Shown here: piece by piece, positions 46,311-55,805 of the stretch
Numbering within the stretch: the first letter of the stretch is position 1
Layout of the letters: every line of letters starts with the position of its first letter
Origin: Roseococcus thiosulfatophilus
GTDB taxonomy: Bacteria > Pseudomonadota > Alphaproteobacteria > Acetobacterales > Acetobacteraceae
NCBI RefSeq assembly: GCF_017311575.1
Contig: NZ_JAFFQY010000001.1
Coordinates: 62,001-126,000 of the forward strand
DNA: 64,000 bases
Direction: 5' to 3'
Notes under the pieces: generated by a model
Database searches by the model: none
What the model was told of the DNA's origin: nothing
What the model saw: the letters and a program-made list of their open reading frames with translations, nothing else
Program-made: the position numbers and the translations under genes

Positions 46311-47342
46311 TTGAGCGCGCCGTCAACCACTGCCCCCCGCGGCGAAGCCCGGCCCGTCGCCGCGATCTCCCGCCGGGCCAGACTCGCGCTGCTGGCGCTG
46401 CCGGCCCTCGCCCTTCGCCCGGCCAAGGCCCAGACCGACACCTTTCCCAGCCGCCCGATGCGCTTCTTCGTGCCCGTCTCGGCCGGCGGCTCGGCCGATG
46501 CGCAGGCGCGCCTCGTGGCCCAGCGACTTTCCGAGCGTTGGGGCCAAGGGGTGGTCGTGGAAAACCGCCCTGGCGCCAACGGCATCGTCGCCGCCCAGGC
46601 CTTCCTCCAGGCGCCGGCCGATGGCCACACGGTCTATGCGACGCCCTCGGGGCCCATTGCGATCAACCCGCACCTCTATCGCCGCCTGCCCTACGACCCA
46701 TTCAGGGACTTCGCCTTCGCCTCGCTGCTCAGCGTCATTCCGCTGGTGCTGGTGGCGCACCCCTCGCTGCCCGCCAACACCCTGCAGGAATTCCTCGCCC
46801 TGTCGCGCCGGCAGGGCGATGCGCTGGCGCATGCCTCGGCCGGCATCGGCACGCCCTCCCACCTGACGATCGCGATGACGCGCGCGATGGGACAGGGCGG
46901 CAACCCGACCCATGTGCCCTTCGGCGGCTCGGCCCCCGCGCTGACCTCGCTGGTCTCGGGCCACACCGTGGCGATGTGGGATGCCGCGGTCTCGGCCGCA
47001 CCCTTCGTGCGCGACAACCGGCTGAAGGCCATCGCGGTCGCCCACCCCACGCGCCTCGCGCTGCTGCCCGACGTGCCGACCACGGCCGAGCAGGGCGTGC
47101 CCGAACTGCTCTCCGCCACCTGGATGAGCCTGTGCACCCATGCGGCCACGCCGCCCGACCGCGTGCGGCGCCTTTCGGCCGAGGTGGACCGCATCCTGAG
47201 CCAGCCTGATCTGCGCGAGCTGCTGGCCAGCCAGGGCGCCATCGTGCGCGGCGGCACGCCGGAGGAGTTCGCCGCCTTCGCCCGCGCCGAGAGCGAGAAG
47301 TGGGGCCGGCTGGTGCGCGAGACCGGCGCCTCCATCGAATAA
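46311..47342 (+). CDS. Bug/TctC-family periplasmic binding protein (TTG start)
   Basis: A 343-residue orphan tripartite-type receptor. The signal sequence includes SRRARLALLALPALALRPAKA; the mature start FPSRPMRFFVPVSAGGSADAQ and VENRPGANGIVAAQ are family hallmarks. No ATG precedes the signal peptide in this frame and a stop lies at 46290-46292, so the TTG at 46311 is the most probable start, with GAAGG upstream. It is divergent from the VanA-like operon and shares its regulatory region, so it may bind the same aromatic acid. It is followed 39 nt downstream by the molybdenum hydroxylase genes. Confidence 0.82.
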   Translation: MSAPSTTAPRGEARPVAAISRRARLALLALPALALRPAKAQTDTFPSRPMRFFVPVSAGGSADAQARLVAQRLSERWGQGVVVENRPGANGIVAAQAFLQAPADGHTVYATPSGPIAINPHLYRRLPYDPFRDFAFASLLSVIPLVLVAHPSLPANTLQEFLALSRRQGDALAHASAGIGTPSHLTIAMTRAMGQGGNPTHVPFGGSAPALTSLVSGHTVAMWDAAVSAAPFVRDNRLKAIAVAHPTRLALLPDVPTTAEQGVPELLSATWMSLCTHAATPPDRVRRLSAEVDRILSQPDLRELLASQGAIVRGGTPEEFAAFARAESEKWGRLVRETGASIE

Positions 47343-47381
47343 CGCCACCCGCCAACCCGAGACAGGCAGAGGAAGCCGTTC

Positions 47382-47834
47382 ATGATCCCGCTCCATGTCA
47401 ACGCGCGCGCGGTCACGGTCGAAGCCGCCCCCGACACCCCGCTGCTGTGGGTGCTGCGGGAGCATCTGGGCCTGACCGGTACGAAGTATGGCTGCGGCGT
47501 CGCGGCCTGCGGTGCCTGCACGGTGCACCTGGATGGCGAAGCGGTACGCGCCTGCGCCATCGCGGTGGGCGATGTGGGTGGCCGCGCCGTCACCACCATC
47601 GAGGGTCTGCCCGGCGGCGCCGAGAACCCGCTGGTGCGCGCCTGGGTCGCGGTGCAGACGCCGCAATGCGGCTACTGCCAGACCGGGCAGATCATGCAGG
47701 CCGCCACACTCCTGGCGCGCAGCCCGCGGCCCAGCCGCGAGGAAATCCTGGACCATATGCAAGGCAATCTCTGCCGCTGCGCCACCTACAACCAGGTGGT
47801 GGACGCCATCCAGCACGCGGCGCGGGAGGCGTGA
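47382..47834 (+). CDS. IorA-type 2Fe-2S subunit of a molybdenum hydroxylase
   Basis: A 150-residue electron-transfer subunit of the xanthine oxidase family. The plant-type cluster uses Cys38, 43, 46 and 58 (GCGVAACGACTVHLDG), and the second cluster uses Cys96, 99, 131 and 133 (CGYC and CRC). It carries electrons from the molybdopterin subunit encoded next. This arrangement without a FAD subunit matches isoquinoline 1-oxidoreductase and related aldehyde dehydrogenases that donate to cytochromes. Confidence 0.92.
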   Translation: MIPLHVNARAVTVEAAPDTPLLWVLREHLGLTGTKYGCGVAACGACTVHLDGEAVRACAIAVGDVGGRAVTTIEGLPGGAENPLVRAWVAVQTPQCGYCQTGQIMQAATLLARSPRPSREEILDHMQGNLCRCATYNQVVDAIQHAAREA

Positions 47835-47835
47835 G

Positions 47836-50010
47836 ATGAGCATGGGCACCACCCTCACCCGCCGCGGCGTGCTGGCCGGCGGCCTGGCCTTCACCTTCGC
47901 CTTCACGGCCGGCGAGAACGTCGCGGCGCAGGCCGATGCGGGGCCGCTCAACGCCTATGTGGGCATCGCGCCCGACGGCACCATCACCATCCAGGCCCCG
48001 GCGCCCGAGATGGGCCAGGGCACAAACACCGCCCTGCCCCTCATCGTCGCGGAGGAACTCGACGCCGACTGGGAGAAGGTCCGCATCGAGACGGCCCCGG
48101 TGCGCGCGGCCTATGACAGCCCCATCTTCCGCAGCCAGTTCGTGGTGGCGAGCCTCTCCGTGCGCGGCTACTGGATGCCGCTGCGCATGGCCGGTGCCCA
48201 GGCGCGCCGCGTGCTGCTGGACGCGGTGGCGGCGCGCTGGGGCGTGCCGGTGGAGCAGCTCTCGACCGAGCCCAGCACCGTGGTGCACGCCGCTTCGGGT
48301 CGCCGCATGAGCTATGGCGAGGTGGCCTCCTTCGCGCGCGCGCCCGCCACCCTGCCCGAGATCACGCCCGCCGCGCTGAAGCCCGTCTCCGCCTTTCGCC
48401 TGATCGGGCGCGACGTGGCGCGCTTCGACGTGCCGGCCAAGGCACGGGGGCAGACGCTCTTCGCGATTGACGTGCGCCGGCCCGGAATGCTGCACGCGAC
48501 CGTGGCGCGATCGCCAGGGCTGGGCGCGCGCCCGCTGTCGCACAATGGCGCCGCGCTGCTCCAACGGCCCGGCATCACCCATGTGCTGCCGCTCGACCAG
48601 GGTGTCGCCATCGTGGGCGAGCGGGTGGAGGCGGTGTTGGCCGCGCGGCGGGAGCTGACCGTGCAGTGGTCACCCGGCGAGGGGGCCGCGCATGATTCCG
48701 AGGCGGCGCTGGCCTCCTACCTCGAGGATGTGCGCGACGCCACGAAGGCCGGCGTGCAGGTCGTCCGCACCGGTGAGCCGGAGCAGGCCCTGGCCGGCGC
48801 TGCGCACGTCCACAGCGCGGAGTTCACCTCAGACTATGTGTATCACGGCCAGATGGAGCCGCTGACCTGCGTGGCTTCGGTGACGGAGGGCGGCGCCGAG
48901 ATCTGGGCCGGCACACAATGGCCGAGCTTGGTGCGCGACGAGGCGGCGCGCATCCTCGGCATCCCGGCGGAGCGGGTGACGGTCCATATGCTGACCATGG
49001 GCGGCGGCTTCGGCCGGCGTGCCACCATTGATTACGCGGTGGAGGCGGTGCAGGTCGCGCGTGCCGTGGGCCGGCCGGTGAAGGTGATGGCCACGCGCGA
49101 GGACGACATGGCCAACGCCCATGTCCGGCCGATGACGGCGCACCGCATCGAGGTGGGGCTGGATGCGGCGGGGCGCATCACCGCCTGGCGCCACCGCCTG
49201 GCCTCGGACCTCGTGGTGCCCCAGCTCTATGGCCGCGCGCGGCTGGAGGCGCAGCGCGGCGTGGACCACATCGTCACCTACCACGCCAATGTCGCGCAAT
49301 ACGACGTGCCGGCGACGCTGACGCTGCACCTCTACCGCGAGCACGGGGTGCGGACGGCGCCCTGGCGCGGCATCGGCGCGGGCCCCAACGCCTTCGCGGT
49401 GGAGGCCGTGGTGGACGACCTGGCCCGGCAGTCGCAGACGGACCCGCTGGCCTATCGCCTCGCGCTGCTGCGCGACGCGCGGGCGCGCGCGGTGGTGGAG
49501 GCCGTGGGCGCCATGGCAGAATGGAGCCGCGCGCGCGAGGGCACGCATCTCGGCATCGGCTTCGCCAAGCTCGGCCTGCCGCAACTGGGCGAGGCGCTGG
49601 CGGCGACCGTGGCCGAGGTGGCGGTGGACGCCGCTTCCGGCAGGCTGCGCGTGCTGCGCCTGTGGTGCGCGGCGGATGTGGGCCTCGCGGTGCAGCCGCG
49701 CAACGCCATGCGGCAGATCGAATCCTCGCTGCTCTGGGGCGTCTCGAGCGCCTTGACCGAGCGGCTGACCCTCCGCGACGGCGCCGTGCAGCAGAGCAAT
49801 TTCACCGATTACGAGATGCTGCGCGCGCCTGAGACGCCCGAGGTGCAGCTGCGCCTTGTGGGCGGGGGCGAGGTGCCGCTTCCCGTGGCGGAGCTTGGCC
49901 TGGGCACCGTAGCGCCGGCCATCTCCAACGCGGTGCTGGCCGCGACCGGCAAGCGGCTGTCGGCGCTTCCCTTCACGCCGGAGCGGGTGCGCGCCGCGCT
50001 GGCCGGCTGA
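47836..50010 (+). CDS. IorB-type molybdopterin-binding catalytic subunit
   Basis: A 724-residue catalytic subunit for hydroxylation of an N-heterocycle or oxidation of an aldehyde. The N-terminus LTRRGVLAGGLAFTFAFTA is a Tat-type signal as in IorB, implying export of the folded complex. Molybdopterin-binding regions include PEMGQGTNTALP, MGGGFGRRATIDY and GIGAGPNAFAVEA; the catalytic Glu is expected in PVAELGLGTVAPAISNAV near the C-terminus. It starts 2 nt after the small subunit. In this aromatic island an aromatic aldehyde such as vanillin is a reasonable but unproven substrate. Confidence 0.9.
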   Translation: MSMGTTLTRRGVLAGGLAFTFAFTAGENVAAQADAGPLNAYVGIAPDGTITIQAPAPEMGQGTNTALPLIVAEELDADWEKVRIETAPVRAAYDSPIFRSQFVVASLSVRGYWMPLRMAGAQARRVLLDAVAARWGVPVEQLSTEPSTVVHAASGRRMSYGEVASFARAPATLPEITPAALKPVSAFRLIGRDVARFDVPAKARGQTLFAIDVRRPGMLHATVARSPGLGARPLSHNGAALLQRPGITHVLPLDQGVAIVGERVEAVLAARRELTVQWSPGEGAAHDSEAALASYLEDVRDATKAGVQVVRTGEPEQALAGAAHVHSAEFTSDYVYHGQMEPLTCVASVTEGGAEIWAGTQWPSLVRDEAARILGIPAERVTVHMLTMGGGFGRRATIDYAVEAVQVARAVGRPVKVMATREDDMANAHVRPMTAHRIEVGLDAAGRITAWRHRLASDLVVPQLYGRARLEAQRGVDHIVTYHANVAQYDVPATLTLHLYREHGVRTAPWRGIGAGPNAFAVEAVVDDLARQSQTDPLAYRLALLRDARARAVVEAVGAMAEWSRAREGTHLGIGFAKLGLPQLGEALAATVAEVAVDAASGRLRVLRLWCAADVGLAVQPRNAMRQIESSLLWGVSSALTERLTLRDGAVQQSNFTDYEMLRAPETPEVQLRLVGGGEVPLPVAELGLGTVAPAISNAVLAATGKRLSALPFTPERVRAALAG

Positions 50011-50041
50011 CCTGTCCCCTTCAGAGCATCTGGAATCGAGC

Positions 50042-51148
50042 ATGACCGCCCTTCGCCCCTTCCGCGCCGACCATGTCGGCAGCCTGCTCCGCACCGGCAC
50101 GCTCAAGGCCGCGCGCGAGGCGACCCTCGCCGGGCGCATGTCGGTCGCCGAGTTGCAGGAGGTGGAGGACCAGGAGATCGCGGCGCTCGTCGCGAAGCAG
50201 GAAGCGATCGGCCTTCACAGCGTCACTGATGGCGAGTTCCGCCGCGCCTATTGGCATTTCGACTTCCTGGAGCGCCTGCCCGGGGTTTCCTCCGAGGAGG
50301 GCGACAGCGGCATGAACTTCAAGGGCGGCGTGGGCGTGCCCAAGACCCTGCGCATCAATGACCGCGTGGGCTATGCGGCGCACCCCATGGTGGGGCATTT
50401 CCACTACCTCGCCACGCGCGCGCGGCAGACGCCCAAGATGACCATCCCGGGCCCCTCCATGCTGCACTACCGGGGCGGTCGGAAGATGATGGCCCCTGGC
50501 CTCTACCCGGACATGGCCGAATTCTACGCCGATGTGGGCCGTGCCTATGCCGGCGCGGTGGCGGACATGTATGCGGCGGGTTGCCGCTATCTCCAGCTCG
50601 ACGACATCTCCTTCGCCTATCTCTGCGACCCGGCGCAGCGCGAGATGCTGCGCGAGCGTGGCGACGACCCGGAGCGCCAGCCCGACATCTATGCCGGCAT
50701 GGTGGCCACCGCCCTGGCGGAGAAGCCCGCGGACCTGCTGATCACGATGCATCTCTGCCGGGGCAATTTCCGCTCCACTTTCATCGCCTCCGGTGGCTAC
50801 GAGCCGGTGGCGGAGGTGCTGTTCAACGCCATGCCGGTGGATGGCTACTTCATGGAATGGGACACCGACCGCGCGGGCGGCTTCGAGCCGCTGCGCTTCC
50901 TGCCCAAGGGCAAGACGGTGGTGCTGGGCCTCGTCACCTCCAAGACGGGCACGCTGGAAAGCAAGGACGACATCAAGCGCCGCATCGAGGAGGCCGCGAA
51001 ATTCGCGCCGCTCCATCAGCTCTGCCTCAGCCCGCAATGCGGCTTCGCCTCCACCCAGGAGGGCAACACCCTCGCGGAGGAGGAGCAGTGGCGGAAGCTT
51101 GAACTGATCGTCGAGGTGGCCCGGGAGGTCTGGGGCACCGCGGCCTGA
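50042..51148 (+). CDS. MetE C-terminal-domain family (cobalamin-independent methyltransferase-like) protein
   Basis: A 368-residue TIM-barrel protein like the C-terminal half of MetE (YxjG-type). It has RADHVGSLLR at the N-terminus, the zinc ligands expected in MHLCRGN (about residues 235-240) and SPQCGF (about 331), and CRYLQLDDISFAYLCDP. Full MetE is about 750 residues and has an extra N-terminal domain, so this is not complete methionine synthase. It might accept methyl groups, for example those released by aromatic demethylation, but this is speculation from context. It starts 31 nt after the molybdenum hydroxylase gene. Confidence 0.85.
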   Translation: MTALRPFRADHVGSLLRTGTLKAAREATLAGRMSVAELQEVEDQEIAALVAKQEAIGLHSVTDGEFRRAYWHFDFLERLPGVSSEEGDSGMNFKGGVGVPKTLRINDRVGYAAHPMVGHFHYLATRARQTPKMTIPGPSMLHYRGGRKMMAPGLYPDMAEFYADVGRAYAGAVADMYAAGCRYLQLDDISFAYLCDPAQREMLRERGDDPERQPDIYAGMVATALAEKPADLLITMHLCRGNFRSTFIASGGYEPVAEVLFNAMPVDGYFMEWDTDRAGGFEPLRFLPKGKTVVLGLVTSKTGTLESKDDIKRRIEEAAKFAPLHQLCLSPQCGFASTQEGNTLAEEEQWRKLELIVEVAREVWGTAA

Positions 51149-51183
51149 ACACCCGACAAGCAACAATCAAGGGAGACAGGGAC

Positions 51184-52167
51184 ATGACAAGGATCGGACG
51201 GCGGGGCGCCATGGCGCTCGGAACCACGGCGCTGGCCATGATGGCGCCGGGCGCGCGGGCGCAGACCGTGCCGCGCAATGCGCGAATGCTGGTGGGCTTC
51301 GCCGCCGGCGGCCCCACCGACCTGGTGGCCCGGCTCTATGCCGAGCGGCTGCGCCCCAACTACGCGCCGGCCACGCTGGTCGAGAACCGGCCGGGCGCCA
51401 CGGGCCGCCTGGCGCTGGAGGCGGTCCGCACCGCCGAGCCCGACGGCGCCACCATGCTCATGTCGCCAGCAAGCGTGATGACGCTGCAGCCGCACATCTT
51501 CCCGCGCGAGGCGCGGCACGACGCGCTGACCGATTTCGTGCCGGTCTGCACCCTCTGCGAATTCGCCTTCGCCATCGCGGTGCCGGCCAGCCATCCGGCG
51601 CAGAGCTTCGCCGAACTCACCACCTGGCTGCGCGCCCAGACGGGGCCCGATGTCGCCTTCGGCTCGCCCGGCGCGGGCTCGGGCGGGCATTTCGTGGGGG
51701 ACATGGTGGGCCGCGCGCTGGGCGTCACCATGAACCATGTGCCCTATCGCGGCGCCGCGCCGGCGGTGACGGATGCCGTCGCGGGCAACATCCCCATCGT
51801 GGTCACGGTGCTGTCGGACGTCATGCCGCACCATGGCCGCGGGCTGCGCATCCTGGCCATTTCCGGCCGCGAGCGCGTGTCGCGCCTGCCCGATGTGCCG
51901 ACCATCGCCGAAAGCGGCTTCCGGGACCTGATCGTCACGGACTGGATGGGCCTGTTCCTGCCGGCCCGCACGCCCAACGCCATCGCGCTGTCGCTCTACA
52001 ACACCGTCGCGGCGGCGGCGGCGACCCCCGAGGTCCGAAGCGCGCTGGACCGGCTGGAATTCCTGCCCATCATCACGCGCCCCGATGACTTCGCCGCGCG
52101 CATCGGGCGCGAACGGGAGAACTGGGCGCGCATCGTGCGCGAGAGCGGCTTCAGGCCGGAGACCTGA
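51184..52167 (+). CDS. Bug/TctC-family periplasmic binding protein
   Basis: A 327-residue exported receptor, the fourth orphan Bug protein in the window. The signal includes IGRRGAMALGTTALAMMAPGARA, and the mature domain has RNARMLVGFAAGGPTDLVARL and [16 protein letters not shown]. It probably binds an aromatic or other carboxylic acid. It lies 35 nt after the MetE-like gene in the same direction, with GGGAGA before its ATG, and converges with the thioesterase gene with an 11-bp gap. Confidence 0.87.
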   Translation: MTRIGRRGAMALGTTALAMMAPGARAQTVPRNARMLVGFAAGGPTDLVARLYAERLRPNYAPATLVENRPGATGRLALEAVRTAEPDGATMLMSPASVMTLQPHIFPREARHDALTDFVPVCTLCEFAFAIAVPASHPAQSFAELTTWLRAQTGPDVAFGSPGAGSGGHFVGDMVGRALGVTMNHVPYRGAAPAVTDAVAGNIPIVVTVLSDVMPHHGRGLRILAISGRERVSRLPDVPTIAESGFRDLIVTDWMGLFLPARTPNAIALSLYNTVAAAAATPEVRSALDRLEFLPIITRPDDFAARIGRERENWARIVRESGFRPET

Positions 52168-52178
52168 CGCCGCTTGGG

Positions 52179-52613
52179 CTAGGCGAAGGCGGCCAGCACC
52201 TCCTCCGGAATGGGTGCGGAGCGGATGCGGCCCCCTTCGGCCTCGCGCACCGTCCAGACGCGGGTCTCGAAGCCTTCGACCCCCAGCGCCCCATCGGCCT
52301 TCAGCAGCCGGTGCGCCACGTCGAAGGAGGAACGGCGGAAGGCGGCGATGCGGCTTTCGATCACCACCTCGTCGCCATAGACGCCCGGGATGTGGAACTT
52401 GGCCCGCGTGTCCACCATCGGGATGCCCAATATGCCGAACTTCGCGATCCAGGCGATCTTGGGCATGCCCAGCGCGGCGTGGAACAGCGCCGCCGTCGAG
52501 GCATCGAACATGGCGAAGTAGCGCGGGTAGAAGACGATGCCGGCGGGGTCGCAATCACCCCACTCGATCGTCAGCGCGCGGCGGTTGACGAGGCGCGGTT
52601 CAGCCATGTCCAT
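52179..52613 (-). CDS. 4-hydroxybenzoyl-CoA thioesterase-family (hotdog) protein
   Basis: A 144-residue acyl-CoA thioesterase. The N-terminal hotdog motif EWGDCDPAGIVFYPRYFAMFD contains the catalytic Asp (D after C). The rest forms the usual beta sheet, ending with IPEEVLAAF. GGAGA lies 7 nt before the ATG at 52613, which overlaps the thiolase gene by 14 nt. In the proposed side-chain beta-oxidation it would release 4-hydroxybenzoate or vanillate from the CoA ester. Confidence 0.86.
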   Translation of the reverse strand: MDMAEPRLVNRRALTIEWGDCDPAGIVFYPRYFAMFDASTAALFHAALGMPKIAWIAKFGILGIPMVDTRAKFHIPGVYGDEVVIESRIAAFRRSSFDVAHRLLKADGALGVEGFETRVWTVREAEGGRIRSAPIPEEVLAAFA

Positions 52614-53838
52614 CGGGATTCTCCAGCAGCAGCGCGATGCCCTGCCCGCCGCCAATGCAGGCGGAGGCGATGCCATAGCGGGCACCGCGCCGCCGCATCT
52701 CGCGCGCCACGGTCACGCAGAGACGCACGCCCGTCGCGGCGAGCGGATGGCCGATGGCGATGACGCCGCCATTCACGTTCAGCCGCGCCTCATCCAGCTC
52801 CAGCTCCCGCGCGCAGGCCATGACCTGGGCGCCGAAGGCCTCGTTGATCTCCACCAGCGCGATCTTGTCGAGCGTGAGCCCCGTGCGCTCCAGCAGCGCG
52901 CGGATGGCGGGCACGGGGCCGATGCCCATGATCTCGGGCGGGCAGCCCACCGCGGTCGCCGCCACCAGCCGGGCGAGCGGCGCGCGGCCCTTGGCCTCCG
53001 CGCCCGAGGCGATGACGGCCGCCGCCGCCCCATCCACCACGGCCGAGGAATTGCCGCCCGTCTGCAGCCCGCCGAAGGCCGGGCGGATCTTCGCCAGCTG
53101 CTCCACCGGCGAGGGGCGCGGATGGGTGTCGGCCGCGACGCTCTCCACCTTGCGCGGCAGGTGGATGCCCCGGTCCTTCACGCCAGCGCGGGTGAAGGCC
53201 TCGTTCACCACGGGCACGACCTCGTCCTCGAAGAAGCCCGCCGCGCGCGCGGCCAGCGCACGCTCGAAGCTGCGGGCGGCATAGGCATCCACTTCCGCGC
53301 GGGTGAAGCCATGGCGCCGCGCCAGCTCCTCCGCCGTGCCGCCCATGGTCAGGCCGCAGGCGGGGTCCAGCAAGGCCTCCCACAGGAAGTCCTTGAACTC
53401 GACCGGCGCGCCGAGGCCGAAGCCGCCGCGATGGGTGAAGGCGGCAATGGGGTTGCGGCTCATGCTCTCCGCCCCGGCGGCGAGGGCGAAGCGCACGCCA
53501 TGCCGTTCCACCGCCGTGGCCGCCTGGGTGATGGCCTCGATGCCGGTGCCGCAGACCCGCTGCACCAGCAGCGCCGGCACCTCGACCGGCACGCCGGCGT
53601 AGAGGCCGATGTGCCGCGGCAGCATGTAGGCGTCGAAGCTCGCCTGCGCGACGGAGCCTGCGACGACATAGCCGATCTCCGACCCGTCCAGCCCCGCCCT
53701 GGCCAGCGCCGCGCGCGCCGCCTTGATGCCGAGGTCAATGGGCGAGACGAGGCCGAGCGGCCCGCCCAGATCGGCGAAGGGGGTGCGGGCGCCGGCGAGC
53801 AGCCAGGCGTCCTCCCAGCTCGTGTGCAGGGCGGTCAT
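52600..53838 (-). CDS. Thiolase (acyl-CoA acetyltransferase)
   Basis: A 412-residue thiolase with all catalytic residues: nucleophile Cys in QRVCGTGIEA (about 98), NEAFGAQ, the His in GGVIAIGHPLAATG (about 366) and the second Cys in SACIGGGQG (about 393). It would cleave an aryl-3-oxopropionyl-CoA into aroyl-CoA and acetyl-CoA. The ATG overlaps the stop of the synthase gene (ATGA, 53835-53838) and its own end overlaps the thioesterase, giving an operon of synthase, thiolase and thioesterase. Confidence 0.9.
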   Translation of the reverse strand: MTALHTSWEDAWLLAGARTPFADLGGPLGLVSPIDLGIKAARAALARAGLDGSEIGYVVAGSVAQASFDAYMLPRHIGLYAGVPVEVPALLVQRVCGTGIEAITQAATAVERHGVRFALAAGAESMSRNPIAAFTHRGGFGLGAPVEFKDFLWEALLDPACGLTMGGTAEELARRHGFTRAEVDAYAARSFERALAARAAGFFEDEVVPVVNEAFTRAGVKDRGIHLPRKVESVAADTHPRPSPVEQLAKIRPAFGGLQTGGNSSAVVDGAAAAVIASGAEAKGRAPLARLVAATAVGCPPEIMGIGPVPAIRALLERTGLTLDKIALVEINEAFGAQVMACARELELDEARLNVNGGVIAIGHPLAATGVRLCVTVAREMRRRGARYGIASACIGGGQGIALLLENPDGHG

Positions 53839-55705
53839 GCGGGGTCTCCAACGATGATGACATGGGCGGGCGGGGTCTCGGCATAGAGATCCGCGACCAG
53901 CGCGGCGCGGCGCGCCAGCACCGCGCGCTGGTTGACCGAGGCCTTGTCGGTGATCTCGCCGGCCTCGATCGAAAGGGGGTCCATGAGCAGGGTGGCGCGG
54001 GCGATGCGCTGGCTGCTGGCGCTCGCCTCGGCCGCCAACGCCCGCAGCCGCTCCGAGAGGATGGCGCGCAGGGCGGGGTGGGTGCTCGGATGCTGGCCCT
54101 CGGGCACGAGCGACAGGATGGCTTCGGGCGCGGGCAGCAGGATGGCCGTGAGCATGTCGCGGTCGGGGGCGGCGATCACGGCATCCTTCACGAAGGGCGC
54201 CAGCGCCGCGATCAGGCGCTGGCGCAGCGGGCCAACACTGACCCAGGTGCCGGTTGAGAGCTTGAAATCCTCGTTGATGCGGCCGTCGAAGCGGAACCCC
54301 TTGTGCAGGTCATGCGGGTCGAGGGGCACCAGCGCATCGCCGAAGCGGTACCAGCCCTCCTCGTCGAAGGCCGCCTCCGTCGCCGCGGGGTTGCGCCAGT
54401 AGCCGGGCGTGATGGAGGGGCCGCGCACCCGCGCCTCCATCTTGTCGCCCACGGGCGCGAGCTTGAGCTCCACCCCCGGCACGGGCAGGCCGACCGCGCC
54501 GGATTCCGAGAATTCCTCGCGCACGCAGATGGCGAAGGGCGCCGTCTCGGTCGCGCCGAGGCCCGTGATCATGGGGATGCGTTCGCCGCGCGTGGCGAGC
54601 GCCAGCGCGTCCAGCTCATCCCAGATGTGCTGCGGCAGGCCGGCCGAGGAGTAGAACATCATCCGCAGGCGGGAGAAGAAGGTCTCGCGCAGCGTCGCAT
54701 CCTCCTTCAACGCCTGCACCAGCTCGCTGAAGCCGAGCGGCACGTTGAAGTGGATGTGCGTCGCGATCTCGCGCAGGTTCCGCAGGGATTCGGCGTAGCG
54801 CCCGGGCGTGGGCCGCCCGTCATCCATGTAGAGCGAACCGCCATTGTAGAGCACGAGGCCCAGATTGTGGTTGCCGCCGAAGGTGTGGTGCCAGGGCAGC
54901 CAGTCCAGCAGCACCGGCGGCTCCTCAGCGAGGAAGGGAAAGGCCTCGCGCAGCATCTGCTGGTTGGAGCAGATCATGCGCTGGGTGTTGATGACACCCT
55001 TGGGCATGCCGGTGGAGCCGGAGGTGAAGAGGATCTTGGCCGGTGCGTCCGGGTCCATCGCCGCGGCCGCCGCCTCCACCGCGGGGGCGGGCGTCGTCGA
55101 GAGCAGCTCCGCGAAGAGGGTGGCGGGGCGCCCCTCGGGCGGGTTGCGCGAGACGATGAGGCCCGCTTCGGCCGGGCACGCGGCGGCGATGGCGTCCGCG
55201 AAGCGCCGCCCGTCCTCGGCGAAGACGATGGCGGGCCCGACCAGCTCCAGGCAGTGGCGCAGCTTGGCGAAATCCTTGGCCACGAGGGCGTAGGAGGGCG
55301 AGATGGGCGCGACCAGCACGCCCACATGCAGCGCGGCCAAGGTCAGCACCGCCTGGTCCAGGCAGTTCGCCGACAGGATCGCGACGGGCCGCTCCACCGA
55401 GGCGCCGCGGTCGAGCAACGCCTGCCCCACCGCCCGCACGGCCTGGAGCATCTGCCCATAGGTGATGCGCCGCCAGGCACCGCCCGCGGTCGGGTCGCGC
55501 CGGGCGATCAAGGTGCGCGGTCAGGGTCTTTCGCCGCCCATTGCTCCAGGCTTTCGGTGAGGCGGCGCGGGTAGGCGCCGAGGGCGCGCCGGGGCGTCAC
55601 CATGAGGGCGCCATCCGGGCGCCGCTCGATCGAGACCGGCCCTGGCCCCAGCCGTGGCCGGTGCGGCGCTGTGAACGGGTCCCCTGCCCCCTGAACGTCG
55701 GACAT
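53835..55705 (-). pseudogene. Feruloyl-CoA synthase-like acyl-CoA ligase, frameshifted near its 5' end
   Basis: The main frame (53835 to about 55511) is an adenylate-forming ligase: P-loop ILFTSGSTGMPKGV, GATE-like TGLGATETAPF, YRFGDA and the C-terminal Lys-containing end TDKASVNQRAV. Its first residues IARRDPTAGGAWRRITYG lack the usual N-terminus. That missing part is present in a second frame beginning at ATG 55705, preceded by GGAGGGAAG: LGAYPRRLTESLEQWAAKDP, then a TGA at 55508-55510. The frames join if two bases (a GC in the run GCGCG near 55511-55521) are removed. So the gene is a 2-bp frameshift mutant, or the sequence has an error there. An intact enzyme would activate ferulate or p-coumarate with CoA and ATP. 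Confidence 0.82.
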
Positions 55706-55737
55706 CGCTTCCCTCCGGCAGCCTGACGGTGCCTGTG

Positions 55738-55767
55738 TGTTATATTCTATAATTATATCTCATAACA
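55738..55767. promoter_or_regulatory. AT-rich inverted repeat with overlapping divergent -10 elements (MarR operator candidate)
   Basis: TGTTAT (55738-55743) and ATAACA (55762-55767) flank a strikingly AT-rich core in otherwise GC-rich DNA. A perfect TATAAT reads on the plus strand at 55748-55753 and another on the minus strand at 55752-55757. The site lies between the ligase (leftward) and marR (rightward) genes, so the MarR protein probably binds here and controls both directions. A CTGACG 19 nt upstream is a weak -35 for the rightward promoter. Confidence 0.7.
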
Positions 55768-55805
55768 CCATTGCCAAGGGGAGAGGCGCGCTGCATATCG
55801 AGGTC

